NCBI RefSeq assembly: GCF_900091845.1
Contig: NZ_FMCI01000114.1
Coordinates: 1 to 64,000, forward strand
Direction of reading: 5' to 3'
Length of the DNA: 64,000 bases
Source of the DNA: Streptomyces sp. SolWspMP-5a-2
Lineage (GTDB): Bacteria > Actinomycetota > Actinomycetes > Streptomycetales > Streptomycetaceae
Under the pieces are notes generated by a model, which did no database searches, was not told the DNA's origin, and saw nothing but the letters and a program-made list of their open reading frames with translations. This document shows positions 34,261 through 45,083 of this stretch, piece by piece (position 1 is the stretch's first letter; each line of letters begins with the position of its first letter). Made by a program: the position numbers and the translations under genes.

Positions 34261-34280
34261 GGGGCGGGACGTCCCGCCCC
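34261..34280. terminator. GC-rich palindrome, likely terminator of the STAND gene
   Basis: GGGGCGGGACGTCCCGCCCC is a perfect 20-bp palindrome (8-bp stem, ACGT loop) seven bases after the stop of the minus-strand STAND gene. Confidence 0.6.
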
Positions 34281-34286
34281 CGGGCC

Positions 34287-37200
34287 TCACCGCGCCGCGT
34301 CGGCGACGGGCACCCCCATCACCTCGCGCGCGTGGCGGCTCGGGACCATGCCCAGGCGCCACGCCTGCCAGCCCGCGTCCAGGTCCACGCCGCGCTCCAG
34401 CAGGAGCCGGTAGGCCGCCGCGTACTCGGTCAGCTTCTCGTCCCGCAGCGGATGGGACGTACGGGACAGCTGGGCCAGCTCCTCCTGGGCGACCGCCGTC
34501 CCCACCTCCGTGCCGCCGGGCGCCGCGTACGGCAGCAGCGTGCAGCGCAGGAAACGCGCCCAGTCCTCACCGCGCCGGTCACCGTACGACGCGAACAGCG
34601 TCGCCGCCTCGTCGCACAGCGCGAGCGCCTGCTGCGCGCGCCCGTTGCCCGCGTCCACCACCACCAGTTCCAGACACGTCCACGCCTCGCCGTGGGCGAC
34701 GCCGATGCGCTGGAAGTCGGCGCGCGCGTCGACCAGGAGCTGGCGGGCGAACCCGGAGTTGCGCAGCGAGCCGGTCTGGGCCGCCCGCTGGTCGCGGGTC
34801 ACCCGGGCCGAGTGGTGCCGGGCGCAGGCCAGCCCGTACACGTCCCGCATCCGGGAGAACATCGTGCGGGAGCGCTCCAGCTCCCGCACCGCCCGGTCCA
34901 GGTCGCCGGTCTCCTCCAGGGCCTGGCCCAGGTAGTACACCGTCCACGCCTCACCGCGCGCGTCCTCGTTCTCCCGGTGCCGCGCGGCGGCCTGGCGCAG
35001 CTCGTCCACGGCGGGCGAGGCGTCCCCGTCCAGGAGCCGGGCGCGGGCGAGCTGGGTCAGCGCCCACGCCTCGCCGCGCGCGTCCCGGGTGCGGCCGTAC
35101 CGTTCGAGGGCCGCGCGCAGCTCTTGGTCCGCGCGCGGCACGTCCCCCATCCGCAGGGCGAGCTGCCCCAACTGGAAGTGCGCCCACGCCTCCCCGTGCA
35201 CGGACTCGCCCGCGCGGTGCAGGACCAGCGAGTCGGTGAGCAGCGTCAGCGCCTCCGCGAGATGCGACCGGTCGCGCTCCACCGCCGCGAGGGCGTGCAT
35301 CGTCCAGGCCCGGTCCGTCGCCAGCTCCGGCGGCGCCTGGAGGTCGAGGGCCTCCCGCAGCTTCGCCGCCGCCTCGGTGAGACTGCCCTGGTGGTGCAGC
35401 GTGATCCCGAGGGAGCACAGGGCGCGCGCCACCCCCGCGTCGTGATGGGCGTCCCGGTACAGGTCGACGACGGACGTCAGGGTCGCCCGCGCCTTGTCCA
35501 GCTCGCCCAGTTGACGGGCCGCGATGCCGGTGCGCCACTGCACCGAGCGGACCAGCAGCCCCTGGTCGACGGCCTGCGCCAACTCGCTGATCTCGCCCAG
35601 GCGGTAGAGGTCGCCGCGCAGCAGGCAGTAGTCGCACAGGGCGCCCAGCAGGTTCAGCACGGACGCCTGGTTGACGCCCTCGGCGTGCCGCAGGGTGGAG
35701 GTGATGAAGCTGGACTCGTCGTCCAGCCAGCGCAGCGCCTCGTCCAGGGAGGTGAAGCCGTGCGGGCTGAACCGGTCGGAGCGGGTCGACATGTTGCCGT
35801 CGACCAGCCGCAGCACCGAGTCCGCCAGCTCGGCGTAGTTCACGATCAGCCGCTCCTGCGCCGCCGTCCGCTCCGTCTGCTCCTCCTCGTCGAGGAGCCG
35901 GGCGTGCGCGAACGCCCTTACCAGGTCGTGGAGTCGGTAGCGGCTGCCGCGCACATGGTCGATGAGCCCGGCCCGGGAGAGCGCGGCCAGATGGCGTCTG
36001 GCCTCCGTCTCGTCGGTGGACAGCAGCGCGGCGGCCGCCGCGGCGCCCAGCGACGCCCGCCCGGCCAGCGCGAGACGGCGCAGCAGCCGCCTGGCCGGGT
36101 CGGACTGGTCGGTGTAGCGCAGCCACAGCGCCCGCTCCACCGGCTCCACCGGCCCGTACACCCCGAGATCCGTGGCGAGCCGGCGCGGTGAGCGGGGGCC
36201 GAGCGCCGAGCCCGCGACGCTCAGCGCCAGCGGCAGCCCGCCGCACAACTCCCTGATCCGCTCGGCGGATTCGGCGTCGTAGGGTCCGGTGCTGTCCTGC
36301 GCGGCCGCCTCCAGCAGCTCCTCGGAGCCCGCCGCGTCCAGCGCCGTCACCGGCAACTGGTGGACGTCGCCCGGGAGATCGGCCGGGTCGAGCGGTCGCG
36401 CGGCGGTGACGAGGACCAGGCTGTCGGACCGCTCCGGGATCAGCGCGCGCACCTGCGCCGGATCCGACGCGTCGTCCAGGACGACGGTGACGGCGACCCG
36501 GGTCAGATGCTGCTGGTACAGCTCGCTCAACCGCTTGACCTGCTGGTCGGGGGAGGAGCGCTCACGGAACAGGAGCTGCTCGCGGGGTGCGCCGAGGCGG
36601 TTCAGCAGGTGCAGCAGGGCGTCCCGGGTGGGCAGCGGCGGCTCCTCGGGGCTGCCGCCGCGCAGGTCGACGACGCAGGCGCCCCGGAAGTGGTCCCGCA
36701 GCTCGTGCGCGGCCCGTACGGCGAGGGTGGTGCGGCCGCTGCCGGGCGCTCCGTGCAGCACGACGACCGTCGGACGGGTGGTGGTGCTGGCCCGCGACGC
36801 CTGCACCCACTGCCTGATGCGGCCCATCTCGACCCGCCGTCCCGCGAACACGCCCTCGATGTCCGGCAGTTGCGCGAACGACTGGGCCAGCACGCTGCGT
36901 CCGCGGGCCGCGCCGCTCTTGTCCGCGCCGCGCAGTTGCGGCCCGGTCTTCTTCGGGCCCGTGGACGCGGCCAGCACCCGCTGCTGGTCGAGGAAGGGGC
37001 GGATGCCGCGCACCTCCAGGGCGGTCAGCCACTGGAGCCGCAACTGCTCGGGCCCGCCCGGCTGGCTCGCGGCTCCGGCGCGGTGGTGGGCGGCCGGCAG
37101 ATGGGAACCGGCCACCTTGACCACCGTCGCCGCGGCGCCCACCACCCCGACGGTCAGGCCCACGCCCAGCGCGGTCTGGGTGTCGGTGCCGACCACCAGG

Positions 37201-37487
37201 TCGGAGACGGCGGCCGCGACCGCGGCGACGGCCGCCACCAGCAGCGGGGTCCCGGCGCCCTCGCGCGCGTACCGCTGCGCGAAGCTGAGGCGCCCGGCCT
37301 CCGCCTCGTCCAGCGCGTGCGTGTACGCACCGTACTCCTCGGCGGCCGACTCCGCCATGGTGTCCAGCGCGCCCCGGGCCCTGGAGAGCAGCACGTTCCC
37401 GTCGCTGCGTCCGCCCGACCGCCGCACCTCTTCCTCCACGGCTCGGGCCAGCACCCGCTCGGCGTCCGTGCGATGACCGTCGCGCAT
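34287..37487 (-). CDS. Membrane-associated STAND/NB-ARC ATPase with TPR repeats
   Basis: 1066 residues. Residues 80-127 hold two hydrophobic helices (LLVAAVAAVAAAVSDLVVG and ALGVGLTVGVVGAAATVV). About 205-470 is an NB-ARC-type ATPase with Walker A GAPGSGRTT (246-254), Walker B VVLDDAS (336-342) and GGLPLALSVAGSAL. A winged helix follows with YRLHDLVRAFAHARL. About 590-1020 are TPR repeats with the recurring phrase RGEAW. Arg252 replaces the usual Walker A lysine. No SARP DNA-binding domain is present, so it is not AfsR. STAND proteins sense ligands and oligomerise, and some defend against phage. ATG 37487 has GAGGGGGA upstream. No effector domain is recognised. Confidence 0.85.
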   Translation of the reverse strand: MRDGHRTDAERVLARAVEEEVRRSGGRSDGNVLLSRARGALDTMAESAAEEYGAYTHALDEAEAGRLSFAQRYAREGAGTPLLVAAVAAVAAAVSDLVVGTDTQTALGVGLTVGVVGAAATVVKVAGSHLPAAHHRAGAASQPGGPEQLRLQWLTALEVRGIRPFLDQQRVLAASTGPKKTGPQLRGADKSGAARGRSVLAQSFAQLPDIEGVFAGRRVEMGRIRQWVQASRASTTTRPTVVVLHGAPGSGRTTLAVRAAHELRDHFRGACVVDLRGGSPEEPPLPTRDALLHLLNRLGAPREQLLFRERSSPDQQVKRLSELYQQHLTRVAVTVVLDDASDPAQVRALIPERSDSLVLVTAARPLDPADLPGDVHQLPVTALDAAGSEELLEAAAQDSTGPYDAESAERIRELCGGLPLALSVAGSALGPRSPRRLATDLGVYGPVEPVERALWLRYTDQSDPARRLLRRLALAGRASLGAAAAAALLSTDETEARRHLAALSRAGLIDHVRGSRYRLHDLVRAFAHARLLDEEEQTERTAAQERLIVNYAELADSVLRLVDGNMSTRSDRFSPHGFTSLDEALRWLDDESSFITSTLRHAEGVNQASVLNLLGALCDYCLLRGDLYRLGEISELAQAVDQGLLVRSVQWRTGIAARQLGELDKARATLTSVVDLYRDAHHDAGVARALCSLGITLHHQGSLTEAAAKLREALDLQAPPELATDRAWTMHALAAVERDRSHLAEALTLLTDSLVLHRAGESVHGEAWAHFQLGQLALRMGDVPRADQELRAALERYGRTRDARGEAWALTQLARARLLDGDASPAVDELRQAAARHRENEDARGEAWTVYYLGQALEETGDLDRAVRELERSRTMFSRMRDVYGLACARHHSARVTRDQRAAQTGSLRNSGFARQLLVDARADFQRIGVAHGEAWTCLELVVVDAGNGRAQQALALCDEAATLFASYGDRRGEDWARFLRCTLLPYAAPGGTEVGTAVAQEELAQLSRTSHPLRDEKLTEYAAAYRLLLERGVDLDAGWQAWRLGMVPSRHAREVMGVPVADAAR

Positions 37488-37674
37488 GTCCCGTCCCCCT
37501 CCGGCGTCAACTCCTGTGCCTACGAGTGTCCTTCGGGCGGCGCGGGAGCGCGAGGGGGCGGAGATCGCGGGATTGGGCGACGGCCGGGCCGCGGGACACC
37601 AACTCGGCCCTCTTGCAGCCCTGTTGGCGCTCGTCGGTCCGGCCGTCCCGGAGCCCTTCCGGTGTCGCCGTCCG

Positions 37675-39480
37675 TCAGCGGTCGTCGGGGGTGCCGGTGC
37701 GCAGGATCTCCGGGAGGGACTCCGCCCGCCAGCGGCGCAGGAGTTCGTGGAAGGCGACCGCGCCGTGCGGGTAGGCGGTGGGGCCGTTGGGGCGGCCGCG
37801 GCCCTCGGCGTTGTAGTAGCCGGGGGTGCACTCGGCGTGGAACCACTCGTGGTCGGCGGCGCCGTCGGCCAGCACGGCGAGCCACGCGTCCTCGGCCTGC
37901 CGGGTCGGCTCGATCCGGGCGCCCGCCGTCTCCGCGGCGGCGATCAGGGCCGCGGCGTGGACGGCCTGCTCGTCCAGGATGTGCGTGTAGTTGACGCTGC
38001 TCGCGTTGTGCAGCGACCCCATCCGCACCAGGTTCGGGAAGCCGTTGCTGGTGAAGCCGTGCAGCGAGCGCGGACCCTGCCGGGCCCAGGCGTCGAGCAG
38101 CCGGACGCCGTCGCGGCCGTGGACGGGGAGCCTGCCCGAGAGGATGCCCGAGGTGCCGACGGAGAAGCCCGTGGCGAAGATCAGGCAGTCCAGTTCGTAG
38201 CTGGTCCCGCCGACCACCACCCCGTTCTCGGTGACGCGCTCGATGCCGTGGGTGTCCGCCGTGTCGACGAGGGTGACGTTGGCGCGGTTGAACGCCGGGT
38301 AGTACAGGTCGGAGAAGGTGGGGCGCTTGCAGGCGTACCGGTACCAGGGCTTGAGCGCCTCCGCGGTCCGCGGGTCGCCGACGATCTCCTCGACGCGGGC
38401 CCGCAGTTCGTCCATCTTGACGGCGTCGGCGGCCTCGTAGGCGTCCTCGAACCCGGTGCGGTCCAGCGGCCTGCGGAAGCTCGGCAGCAGCTTCTCCAGC
38501 AGGGCGGCCGAGGCGGTCCAGCGGTCGGCGACGAGATCCTCGTCGACCGGCTCCCCGGAGACGATGCGGAGGTAGTTCTCGCGGCGCGCGCGGGCCCAGC
38601 CGTCCCGGTCGGCGCCGACGTCCTCGGCGGTGGTGCGCCGGTTGCCGCGCACGTCCACGGTGGAGGGGGTGCGCTGGAAGACGTACACGTGCCCGGCGTC
38701 CTCGGCCAGCATCGGGATGAGCTGGACGCCCGTCGCGCCGGTGCCGACGACCCCCACCCGACGGTCGGCGAGGCCGGTCAGACCGCCGTCCGGGCCGCCC
38801 CCGGTGTAGCCGAAGTCCCAGCGCGAGGTGTGGAAGGTGTGGCCCTTGAAGTCCGCGATGCCGGGTATCCCCGGGAGCTTCGGCTCGGAGAGCGTGCCGG
38901 TGGCGGTGACCACGTAGGTGGCCCGGAACGCGTCGCCCTTGTCGGTGGCCACGAGCCAGGTGCCGGACGGCTCGTCCCAGGTCAGCGAGGTGACCTGGGT
39001 GCTGAACAGGGCGTGCTCGTAGAGGCCGAACCGCTCGGCGACGCGCACCGCGTGGCGCCGGATCTCCTCGCCGGGCGCGTACTTCCACTCCGGGACGTAC
39101 CCGGTCTCGTCCAGCATCGGCAGGTAGACGTGCGACTCGATGTCGCAGTGGATGCCGGGGTAGCGGTTCCAGTACCAGGTGCCGCCGAAGTCGCCGCCCT
39201 GCTCGACGATCCGGACCCGCTCCACGCCCTCCTGGCGCAGCCGCGCCCCGGCCAGGATGCCGCCGAAGCCGCCGCCGACCACGGCGACGTCGACGGTGTC
39301 GGTGAGCGGCGCGCGCTCGGTCGCCTCGGTGTACGGGTCGGCCGCGTAGTAGCCGAACTCCGCGTCGGTGGACAGGTATTGCTTGGCGCCGTCGGGCCTG
39401 ACCCGGCGCTCGCGTTCGAGGCGGTAGCGCTCCCGCAGCTCGGCGAGTCCGCGGGGGTCGGGGGCGTGCGGGGTCGTCAC
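37675..39480 (-). CDS. Baeyer-Villiger type FAD/NADPH monooxygenase
   Basis: 601 residues, a type I flavin monooxygenase inserting oxygen next to a ketone. FAD Rossmann motif GGGFGG (69-74), the fingerprint FKGHTFHTSRWD (211-222) and NADPH motif GTGATG (246-251) are all present, with WYWNRYPGIHCDIES between. An N-terminal extension of about 60 residues (RERYRLERERRVRPDGAKQY) and overall sequence resemble the pentalenolactone enzymes PtlE/PntE and cyclododecanone-type BVMOs. No terpene cluster is nearby, so it probably acts on an exogenous ketone or steroid-like compound. GTG 39480 is chosen. Divergent from the SMP-30-like lipoprotein across a 20-bp palindrome. Confidence 0.92.
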   Translation of the reverse strand: MTTPHAPDPRGLAELRERYRLERERRVRPDGAKQYLSTDAEFGYYAADPYTEATERAPLTDTVDVAVVGGGFGGILAGARLRQEGVERVRIVEQGGDFGGTWYWNRYPGIHCDIESHVYLPMLDETGYVPEWKYAPGEEIRRHAVRVAERFGLYEHALFSTQVTSLTWDEPSGTWLVATDKGDAFRATYVVTATGTLSEPKLPGIPGIADFKGHTFHTSRWDFGYTGGGPDGGLTGLADRRVGVVGTGATGVQLIPMLAEDAGHVYVFQRTPSTVDVRGNRRTTAEDVGADRDGWARARRENYLRIVSGEPVDEDLVADRWTASAALLEKLLPSFRRPLDRTGFEDAYEAADAVKMDELRARVEEIVGDPRTAEALKPWYRYACKRPTFSDLYYPAFNRANVTLVDTADTHGIERVTENGVVVGGTSYELDCLIFATGFSVGTSGILSGRLPVHGRDGVRLLDAWARQGPRSLHGFTSNGFPNLVRMGSLHNASSVNYTHILDEQAVHAAALIAAAETAGARIEPTRQAEDAWLAVLADGAADHEWFHAECTPGYYNAEGRGRPNGPTAYPHGAVAFHELLRRWRAESLPEILRTGTPDDR

Positions 39481-39557
39481 GTGGGGGGCCTCGATCCTGT
39501 GGGTGCGTCGACACGTGGGCCGCTCGGGCGGCCGGGTCGTCGGCTACCGTAGCAACT

Positions 39558-39577
39558 ACCGGACAACACTGTCCGGT
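39558..39577. promoter_or_regulatory. 20-bp palindromic operator in the BVMO/lipoprotein divergent region
   Basis: ACCGGACA-ACAC-TGTCCGGT, perfect eight-base arms. It lies 78 bases from the monooxygenase start and 102 bases from the lipoprotein start. Length and symmetry suit a TetR dimer. The TetR gene at 40937-41527 is the obvious candidate. Confidence 0.75.
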
Positions 39578-39678
39578 TGGAGTGCGGGCGTACCGCAGCA
39601 TCCGGCCACCGCGTCCGCCCCACCGACGCGCAGGCCACCGGAAGGCCGCGCCCGCGGACAGGAGGAGTGATCCCCCCT

Positions 39679-40695
39679 ATGCGACGACTTCCGATCCGAA
39701 CCCTCGCCGCCCTCGCCGCGACCGGCGCGCTGACCCTCACCGGCTGCGGCACGCAGACCGCCGGCACCGGGACGGAGGGCCCCGCGGACCAGGGCAGGAC
39801 CATCACGGCCAAGAAGGTGATGCGGCTGACGACGACACACCGGGAGACCGGGATGACGCTGCTGGAGGGCCCGACCTTCGGCGGCGACGGCGGCCTGTTC
39901 GTCGTCGACGTCACCGCGCCCGCGGGTGAGCCGAAGGTGCTGCGCGTCGACGTCGCCCGCAAGACCTCCCGCGCGGTCCACACCGATGCCCGAGGGGCCT
40001 ACACCTCGGCCCAGTTCAGCCCGTACGACGGGCGGCTCTACCTGTCCGACTACGCGCACGGGGAGATCGTCAGCATGACCCCGGACGGCGGCGACGTCCG
40101 GACGTTCTTCTCCGGCGAGGTCGACGGCGCGCGCATGAACCCCGACGACATCGCCTTCGACCGGGACGGCAACCTGTACGTCAGCGACTCCCGCGGGCTC
40201 TCCGAGGGCGAGGCGCGCGGCCGGGTGGTGCGGATCGACCGCGCGGGGGAGCGGACCGACGTCCTCGCGGACGGGCTCGCCGCCACCAACGGCATCTCGT
40301 TCGACCGGAGTTACCAAGGTCTGTGGATCAGCGAACTCACCGAGAACCGGATCTCCCACCTCGCCCTCGACGCGGACGGCCGTGTGACGGCCCGGCACAC
40401 CGCGATCCGGGTCGACGGCGGGCTCGCCCAGACCGACTCCATCGCGGTGGACGCCGACGGCAACCTCTACCAGGGGCTGCACGGCCGCGCCGCGATGATC
40501 GTCTACGACCAGTACGGCGAGCGCCTCGCCACGGTCCGGCTCCCCGCCCGCACGGAGGGACTCGAATCGGCGACGAACGTGGCGATCGCCCCCGGCACCC
40601 GGACGGCGTACATGACGGTCAGCGGCCCGGCGGGCGGCTACCTCTACACCTTCGACGCGCTGGCGGAGGGGGTTCGGCAGTCCAACGGGGGCTGA
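39679..40695 (+). CDS. SMP-30/gluconolactonase-like secreted lipoprotein
   Basis: 338 residues. Signal peptide MRRLPIRTLAALAATGALTLTGC has lipobox LTLTGC. The mature part is a six-bladed beta-propeller with repeated blade motifs: EGPTFGGDGGLFVVD, SAQFSPYDGRLYLSDY, PDDIAFDRDGNLYVSDS, TNGISFDRSYQGLWISE and DSIAVDADGNLYQGL. The metal-binding Glu (EGPTF), Asn (TNGIS) and Asp (DSIAVD) of SMP-30 lactonases are in place. Since a BVMO makes lactones or esters, an external lactonase divergently controlled beside it makes biochemical sense (inference). ATG 39679 lies 12 bases after AGGAGG. Not a cytoplasmic gluconolactonase. Confidence 0.85.
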   Translation: MRRLPIRTLAALAATGALTLTGCGTQTAGTGTEGPADQGRTITAKKVMRLTTTHRETGMTLLEGPTFGGDGGLFVVDVTAPAGEPKVLRVDVARKTSRAVHTDARGAYTSAQFSPYDGRLYLSDYAHGEIVSMTPDGGDVRTFFSGEVDGARMNPDDIAFDRDGNLYVSDSRGLSEGEARGRVVRIDRAGERTDVLADGLAATNGISFDRSYQGLWISELTENRISHLALDADGRVTARHTAIRVDGGLAQTDSIAVDADGNLYQGLHGRAAMIVYDQYGERLATVRLPARTEGLESATNVAIAPGTRTAYMTVSGPAGGYLYTFDALAEGVRQSNGG

Positions 40696-40814
40696 GCGGA
40701 GGGTGATCGGGGCGGGTGACGTGCGGGGGGCGGGTCAACGCGGTGACTGGTGACGGGGGTTGGTGAGCGACGGAGGTCTGCCCACCGGCGACGGGCTGCA
40801 CCGCTCGGCTCCGT

Positions 40815-40910
40815 TCGACGGCGATGCCGGCGCCGCGTCGGCCCGCTCACCGGCGACGCCCGCGCCCCGCGGCTCAGCTCACCGGCGATGTCAGCGCCGC
40901 GCGGACCCGC
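40815..40910. repeat. Three 32-bp imperfect tandem repeats
   Basis: Units 40815-40846, 40847-40878 and 40879-40910 share the pattern TCACCGGCGATGTCAGCGCC-like with a few changes. They lie in the 241-base gap between the lipoprotein and the convergent TetR gene. No coding signal is visible in the gap. Confidence 0.7.
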
Positions 40911-40936
40911 TCAACGGGGTCTGCCGTGGGGCTCGT

Positions 40937-41527
40937 TCACTCCTCGTGGGGGCGCACCGGGTCCGCCTCGACGCCGAGCAGGTGCCAGGCGACCCGTGCG
41001 CGCCGCTCGCGCTCCTCGCGGGTGGGCCCGGTGACGGCGCCGGAGACCATGGCGACGGCGAGCATGAGGTCGCCCGTGGTGTGCAGCCGCCCGCCGTAGG
41101 GGGCGTGCCCCCGCAGGGCGCGCTCCACCCGCTCGGAGAGCGCCAGCGCGTGCGGCGCCGTACCGCGCGGGCTGATCGCGCTGTCGGCGTGCAGCAGGCC
41201 GATGAAGGCCGCCGACTCCGTCAGGTGCCAGGTCAGCACGCCGAGGACGGTGGCGGCGGTGGCGCCCTCGGCGGCGGCGGCCTGCTCGACCTGGCGGACG
41301 TTCTCCTCCAGGACCGCGGCGGCGATGGCGGCCCGGTCGGGGAAGTGCCGGTACAGGACGCCCTGCCCGACCCCCGCCCGCCGGGCGATCGCGGAGAGCG
41401 GGGCGGCCAGGCCGTGCTGGGCGTATATCTCGCGGGCGGCGCCGACCAGGGCGGCCCGGTTGCGGGCGGCGGCCCTGGGGCCCTCGTTCGCCCGGCGCAC
41501 GGCGTCCGGCGCTGGGTGCTCTGTCAC
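40937..41527 (-). CDS. TetR family repressor
   Basis: 196 residues. The N-terminal helix-turn-helix RAALVGAAREIYAQHGLAAPLSAIARRAGVGQGVLYRHFPDRAAIAAAV is textbook TetR. The C-terminal ligand domain resembles the SbtR-type (TetR_C_33) of actinobacteria. GTG 41527 has no strong Shine-Dalgarno. The stop is convergent with the SMP-30-like gene. It probably represses the divergent BVMO/lipoprotein pair through the 39558-39577 palindrome (inference). The gene's own upstream region has no matching palindrome. Confidence 0.9.
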   Translation of the reverse strand: MTEHPAPDAVRRANEGPRAAARNRAALVGAAREIYAQHGLAAPLSAIARRAGVGQGVLYRHFPDRAAIAAAVLEENVRQVEQAAAAEGATAATVLGVLTWHLTESAAFIGLLHADSAISPRGTAPHALALSERVERALRGHAPYGGRLHTTGDLMLAVAMVSGAVTGPTREERERRARVAWHLLGVEADPVRPHEE

Positions 41528-42019
41528 CCGGGAAGGGTACCGCCGGGGGCGTGGGGGCGTGGGGGCGCGGAGGACGGGTGACCGCACGACGGAACGAACG
41601 CGGCAGAGGCGAGGGCGCGGGCGGAGCGGAACCCGCAGAGCCACCGGGCGCGGGAAATCCGAGGGAGGACACCCGGATAGGGAAATTCCCTCATGCCGGA
41701 CGGAATGCTCGGATTCGGAGGGCTTTCTCTCGCCATGCCGATGTCTTCCGGGCGGAGTTCTGCATACCGGGACATGGGGGCGGCCGCCTGTGAAAATCCG
41801 GTCCGGGTCCGGGCGGGTGTGATTTCCCGGCGCATTGACAGGGTCGGCCGGAAGCCGCTTCACTGCTGCATCGAGCCAGAGGCACCGCTCCTCTGCGCCG
41901 AAGAGGTGCGCCCATCCGGTAGCGAATCGAGAACGAGTTCGGAGCCCGGACCGAGTCGCCAGGACGTGTCGAACACCGTCCGAGGCGGGGACGCACCCAC
42001 GATCTCTCGGAGATCCCGT
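41528..42019 (+). promoter_or_regulatory. 492-bp upstream region of the GH114 gene with promoter
   Basis: A consensus -35 TTGACA (41835-41840) with an 18-base spacer and -10 TTCACT (41859-41864) predicts a leader of about 150 bases. The leader ends in GATCTC-TCG-GAGATC (42001-42015), a hairpin that buries the Shine-Dalgarno GGAG (42009-42012). The region is less GC-rich than its neighbours. An open frame continues upstream of the ATG in frame, but without a start signal. Confidence 0.5.
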
Positions 42020-42850
42020 ATGAAGGACAACGCGATCAGCGTTCTGCACCGATGTCTGGTGCTGGCCGTCGTGCTGGCGGCCGCGTTCGTCGCCTGGCCC
42101 ACACCGTCCGAGGCGGCGTCGGCCAAGACGCTGCCCCCGGCCGCGGGCAGCTTCGACTACCAGATCGGCGGCCCCTACACACCCGCCGCCGGAGTCAAGA
42201 TCGTCAGCCGCGACCACACGGCGACGCCCGCGGCCGGCCTGTACAACATCTGCTACGTCAACGCCTTCCAGACCCAGCCCGGCGCGAGTTCCGAATGGGC
42301 GGCGGACCTCCTGCTGCGCGACGCGAACGGCAAGCTGGTGGAGGACAAGGAGTGGCCCGGCGAGTACATGCTCGACGTGCGCACGGACGCCAAGCGCGCG
42401 GCCATTCTCCAGAAGGTCGGGGGATGGATCGACGAATGCGCGACGAAGGGATTCGACGCCGTCGAGCCGGACAACTACGACCACTACACGCGTTCCAAGG
42501 GCCTGATCGACCCGAGCGACTCGAAGAAGTACATGAAGCTGCTCGTCGACCGGGCGCACGCGAAGAACCTGGCGATCGCCCAGAAGAACACCCTCGAACT
42601 CGCCGGTGACGCCGCCTCGCTCGGCATCGACTTCGCCGTCGTCGAGGAGTGCGGCGTGATCTGGCCGGACGCCACCGCGCCCGAATGCCCCGAGTACTAC
42701 GCGGCGTTCGGCAACCGCATGATCGACATCGAGTACACCGACGCCGGCCTGAAGCGGGCCTGCACCGCGTACGCGGGTGTCTTCAGCATCGTGCAGCGCG
42801 ACGTCTCCGTCACCCCCAACGGCCCCCGCAAGACCTGCTCCACCCGCTGA
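42020..42850 (+). CDS. Secreted GH114 endo-alpha-1,4-polygalactosaminidase-like enzyme
   Basis: 276 residues. Signal peptide to about residue 33 (LVLAVVLAAAFVAWPTPSEAASA). The single TIM-barrel-like domain carries FDYQIGGPYTP, CYVNAFQTQP, FDAVEPDNYDHYTR (the acidic pair expected for catalysis) and AIAQKNTLELAGDA. GH114 enzymes cut galactosaminogalactan, a fungal biofilm polymer, so this could attack fungal neighbours or a cell's own aminosugar polymer. Three or four cysteines in the mature part suggest disulfides. ATG 42020 with GGAG seven bases upstream, inside a hairpin. Confidence 0.85.
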   Translation: MKDNAISVLHRCLVLAVVLAAAFVAWPTPSEAASAKTLPPAAGSFDYQIGGPYTPAAGVKIVSRDHTATPAAGLYNICYVNAFQTQPGASSEWAADLLLRDANGKLVEDKEWPGEYMLDVRTDAKRAAILQKVGGWIDECATKGFDAVEPDNYDHYTRSKGLIDPSDSKKYMKLLVDRAHAKNLAIAQKNTLELAGDAASLGIDFAVVEECGVIWPDATAPECPEYYAAFGNRMIDIEYTDAGLKRACTAYAGVFSIVQRDVSVTPNGPRKTCSTR

Positions 42851-42872
42851 CCCCGGACCCACCCGGTCCGCG

Positions 42873-42919
42873 CGCCCGGACGCCGGCACTTCCCTGCGGG
42901 GGAGGCCGGTGTCCGGGCG
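42873..42919 (+). terminator. Terminator hairpin after the GH114 gene
   Basis: CGCCCGGACGCCGGC (42873-42887) pairs with GCCGGTGTCCGGGCG (42905-42919), 14 Watson-Crick pairs plus one G-U. Confidence 0.8.
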
Positions 42920-43024
42920 CACCCGGGGTTCTCACCGGCGGGGTCCGCGCGGGCCGCCCGGCGCAGCCGGCGTGCGCCGTGCGGGTTCCACGGGTGAGGT
43001 GGCCGCTGTGAGAGCCTGGATCGT

Positions 43025-45055
<2,031 letters not shown>

Positions 45056-45083
45056 GAGGGGCCCCGCCCAGCGGTGGGCCGGA

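Noticed and set aside
34287..37487. AfsR-type SARP regulator
   Set aside because: NB-ARC and TPR are present but there is no N-terminal winged helix/BTAD. The N-terminus has membrane helices instead.
37675..39480. Part of a pentalenolactone-like biosynthetic cluster
   Set aside because: The BVMO resembles PtlE/PntE but there are no terpene cyclase, P450 or dioxygenase genes around it.
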